Source of the DNA: Flavobacterium sp. LHD-80
GTDB taxonomy: Bacteria; Bacteroidota; Bacteroidia; Flavobacteriales; Flavobacteriaceae
Assembly (NCBI RefSeq): GCF_030929605.1
Contig: NZ_JAVFVS010000001.1
Span: 1 to 64,000, forward strand
Reading direction: 5' to 3'
Length of the DNA: 64,000 bases
Of this stretch, positions 62,294 to 64,000 are shown one piece after another; within the stretch, counting starts at the first letter, position 1; each line of letters begins with the position of its first letter. Both the position numbers and the translations under genes were made by a program. Below the pieces are notes generated by a model. It had not been told where the DNA came from, did no database searches, and saw nothing but the letters and a program-made list of their open reading frames with translations.

Positions 62294-62839
62294 ATGAAAA
62301 ATAGATATATAACTCCGATTCTTCTCGGAGCGGGAATTGCATTTATACTTTATTCTTGCAATGGTTCAAAGATTCCGAAAAAAGCGGTTGCTGTCACCAA
62401 TTTTGACAAAGCAAAATACTTAGGAAAATGGTTTGAGATTGCAAGATTAGATTACAAATGGGAAGAAAACTTAAACAATGTAACTGCCGAGTATTCGCCG
62501 AATGATAATGGCACAATAAAAGTTGATAACAGGGGCTATAATGTCAAAAAAGACAAGTGGGAGGAAAGTATCGGGAAAGCCAAGTTTGTCAAAAAAGACG
62601 ATGTTGGTATGCTTAAGGTCTCATTTTTTGGTCCTTTTTATGCTGGATATAATGTCATAGCTGTTGATTCAGATTACAAATATGCACTTGTCGCTGGCGA
62701 AAATTTAAAATACATGTGGATTCTTTCGCGAGAAACTACTATTCCTGAAAGTATAAAAGCAGATTATCTTATAAAAGCACAGGAAATAGGATATAAAATT
62801 TCAGATCTTGTCTGGGTAAAACATGACAAAACAAATTGA
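62294..62839 (+). CDS. blc: outer-membrane lipocalin lipoprotein
   Basis: A 181-residue bacterial lipocalin. It has a lipoprotein signal (hydrophobic stretch then LYSCNGS, lipid-bearing Cys at about 23), the lipocalin motif YLGKWFEIARLDYKWEENLNNVTAEY, and a late MWILSRETTIPE typical of Blc. It binds fatty acids or lysophospholipids in envelope repair. Length is normal. Confidence 0.92.
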   Translation: MKNRYITPILLGAGIAFILYSCNGSKIPKKAVAVTNFDKAKYLGKWFEIARLDYKWEENLNNVTAEYSPNDNGTIKVDNRGYNVKKDKWEESIGKAKFVKKDDVGMLKVSFFGPFYAGYNVIAVDSDYKYALVAGENLKYMWILSRETTIPESIKADYLIKAQEIGYKISDLVWVKHDKTN

Positions 62840-62845
62840 AAAAGA

Positions 62846-62877
62846 AACCCGGCACTTTAAATGGTGTCGGGTTTTTT
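62846..62877 (+). terminator. terminator of the lipocalin gene
   Basis: AACCCGGCAC / GTGTCGGGTT stem (one G-T pair), 8-nt loop and six T, directly after the stop codon and before the convergent DoxX-like gene. Confidence 0.85.
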
Positions 62878-62897
62878 ATTTTAAATTTAATAAGAAT

Positions 62898-63275
62898 TTA
62901 AGCAGTAAAGATACTTTTGTAGTTATCCCAATATCTGTAAATCAAAAATAAATTCCCCAGAAATAATAATCCTGCAATTGGCAGACCTTCCGGCGTCAGG
63001 AAATAATTGATAAACAAGATATTTACCGTAATAGGCAAGATCAAAATATTAGCTAATGTTACATAACGTCCTGTTACAAATGCAATTCCGCAAAGCAATT
63101 CAATTGATTTAGCCAAGGGCATTAAATAAGTAGAAGCCATTAAACCTGTATTAAAGGCTTTAAAATCATTGTTTGTTGCTGGTTCTGCTGGCATTAGATG
63201 AAAGAAAAAGCTAATGGAAGCAAAAAGAAGCAAAAGACCAATTAAAACACGGACAATAATAGTAGCAATTTTCAT
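62898..63275 (-). CDS. DoxX/MauE-like membrane protein
   Basis: A 125-residue protein with four predicted transmembrane helices (VRVLIGLLLLFASISFFF, then a YLMPLAKSIELLCGIAFVTG segment typical of DoxX-like proteins, ANILILPITVNILFINYF and AGLLFLGNLFLIYRY). Family function is uncertain; some members work with thiol-redox partners. Single gene, convergent with the lipocalin. Confidence 0.75.
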   Translation of the reverse strand: MKIATIIVRVLIGLLLLFASISFFFHLMPAEPATNNDFKAFNTGLMASTYLMPLAKSIELLCGIAFVTGRYVTLANILILPITVNILFINYFLTPEGLPIAGLLFLGNLFLIYRYWDNYKSIFTA

Positions 63276-63486
63276 AATACTTAGGATTTTTAAATAAGTT
63301 AAAAAATATATATAATTGTGCTGAAAATCGTGTGTTCTGAATACTCTGATAAAATGAAATTAAATTTTTAATGTTATTTTATTGAGGATTTTGCAATCAA
63401 ATTACTTCGATTTTGGGATAAATTGAATGCTATATCAAATATAACGATTTTTTCATTATTAAATTGCTATTTTATTAACACTTTTC

Positions 63487-64000
63487 TTATTTCTTTATGT
63501 ATTTTTTGTAGAGAAGAAATCCACCTAAACCAATTAAGATGAAAGGCCAAAGGTTTAAAAAGAAAACTAAAATTTCCTGCAAAATATACCAGCCGCTTTT
63601 CAACGCATCAATAATCTGAATTCCTAAATTGGGCTTGTAATACGCGCTGTCTTTTTCGCCTGCAGTGATTTCTTGTTTTATGGTTTCATTTTGATAAAGT
63701 TGTAAAGTAACTGTACTGAAATTAATTTGATCCTGCATCGATAAATTATCAATTGTGCGATTGTCATTAGCTTCTTTTTGATTGGCTAAAGTATTTTCAG
63801 CTTCTATAATATCGTTTATTTTTTTGCCTTTAGAATCAATTGCTTTTTCGACTCTTTTTTCAGAAACAGTGCTTCTTTTTTGCGAAAGCTGATTGGCAAG
63901 CAATTTTAATGAAACATCATCGGCTTTGATAACTCTGAAATCTAAAAAGTCAATTTGCTTGGCAATACTTTTAATTACGGTATCAAGTTGCGTATTGGGA
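63487..64000 (-). CDS. DUF4349-like membrane protein (partial, 5' end outside the window)
   Basis: The frame is open to the window edge. Read from there it gives DTVIKSIAKQIDFLDFRVIKADDVSLKLL, then a coiled-coil region (NQLSQKRSTVSEKRVEKAI, IIEAENTLANQKEAND), a short beta-rich part and a C-terminal transmembrane helix (ILVFFLNLWPFILIGLGGFLLYKKYIKK). This matches the end of DUF4349 proteins, which are lipoprotein-like N-terminally and membrane-anchored C-terminally; function unknown. At least 170 residues are within the window. Confidence 0.7.
   Translation of the reverse strand, partial: PNTQLDTVIKSIAKQIDFLDFRVIKADDVSLKLLANQLSQKRSTVSEKRVEKAIDSKGKKINDIIEAENTLANQKEANDNRTIDNLSMQDQINFSTVTLQLYQNETIKQEITAGEKDSAYYKPNLGIQIIDALKSGWYILQEILVFFLNLWPFILIGLGGFLLYKKYIKK

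Overview
The window looks like a Flavobacterium-type genome (Bacteroidota). It is AT-rich, has TAnnTTTG-type -7 promoter motifs, and carries typical flavobacterial housekeeping genes (FtsK, LptF/G permease, RibBA, Lpd, S9 dipeptidyl peptidase) and the dispersed hairpin repeats common in that genus. All family assignments were made by eye from motifs and remembered families; no database search was run.

Region 1, about 1-29,185, is the right part of an integrative element, and its left end lies outside the window. At the left edge are mobile-element genes on the minus strand: ssb, and a DUF932 gene interrupted by what looks like the 5' end of a group II intron. At the right end are paired mobile-element proteins, an RteC-like protein, an excisionase-like protein and a tyrosine integrase, next to a chromosomal tRNA-Ser(UGA). 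A broken 3' fragment of a MobC/TraG coupling protein shows that the transfer region has been rearranged.

The cargo of this element, about 1.5-24 kb, is a very AT-rich defence island. Two convergent operons form what looks like a composite of a DNA-phosphorothioation (Ssp) system and type 4 BREX. The plus-strand operon (1600-12,942) encodes a cysteine desulfurase (SspA-like), a divergent DUF4007 protein, a small unknown protein, a giant BrxC-like ATPase, PglZ, and a BrxL with an apparent MIT_C-type C-terminus. The minus-strand operon (20,733-13,313) encodes an SspB-like DUF4007 protein, an SspC-like ATPase, an SspD/BrxP-like PAPS-reductase-family protein, a DUF262 protein split by a frameshift in an A8 tract, and a Ser/Thr kinase. 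There is no DNA methyltransferase, as expected for type 4 BREX, where a sulfur-transfer enzyme takes the methylase's place. A perfect 22-bp palindrome precedes the minus operon and a degenerate copy precedes the plus operon, suggesting shared control. A GmrSD-like nuclease (DUF262+DUF1524, as in SspE) and a YhcG-family PDDEXK nuclease follow.

Region 2, 29,186-64,000, is chromosomal. It holds tRNA-Ser, a thioesterase, RibBA with a degenerate GTP-cyclohydrolase half, LptF/G, LolA, FtsK, DgkA and Tpx; a redox group (DUF6952, thioredoxin, peroxiredoxin); and a peptidoglycan-recycling group (NagZ-like GH3, GNAT, AmpG-like MFS, GHL10 hydrolase, AnmK). An isolated ApeA-like HEPN defence gene follows, then an FAD/Fe-S D-lactate-type dehydrogenase, a Gfo/Idh oxidoreductase, a DPP-IV-like peptidase, an APC transporter, a methionine gamma-lyase-like enzyme with a divergent Lrp regulator, Lpd, a lipocalin, a DoxX-like protein and a partial DUF4349 protein. 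The spacers carry several families of long hairpin repeats.
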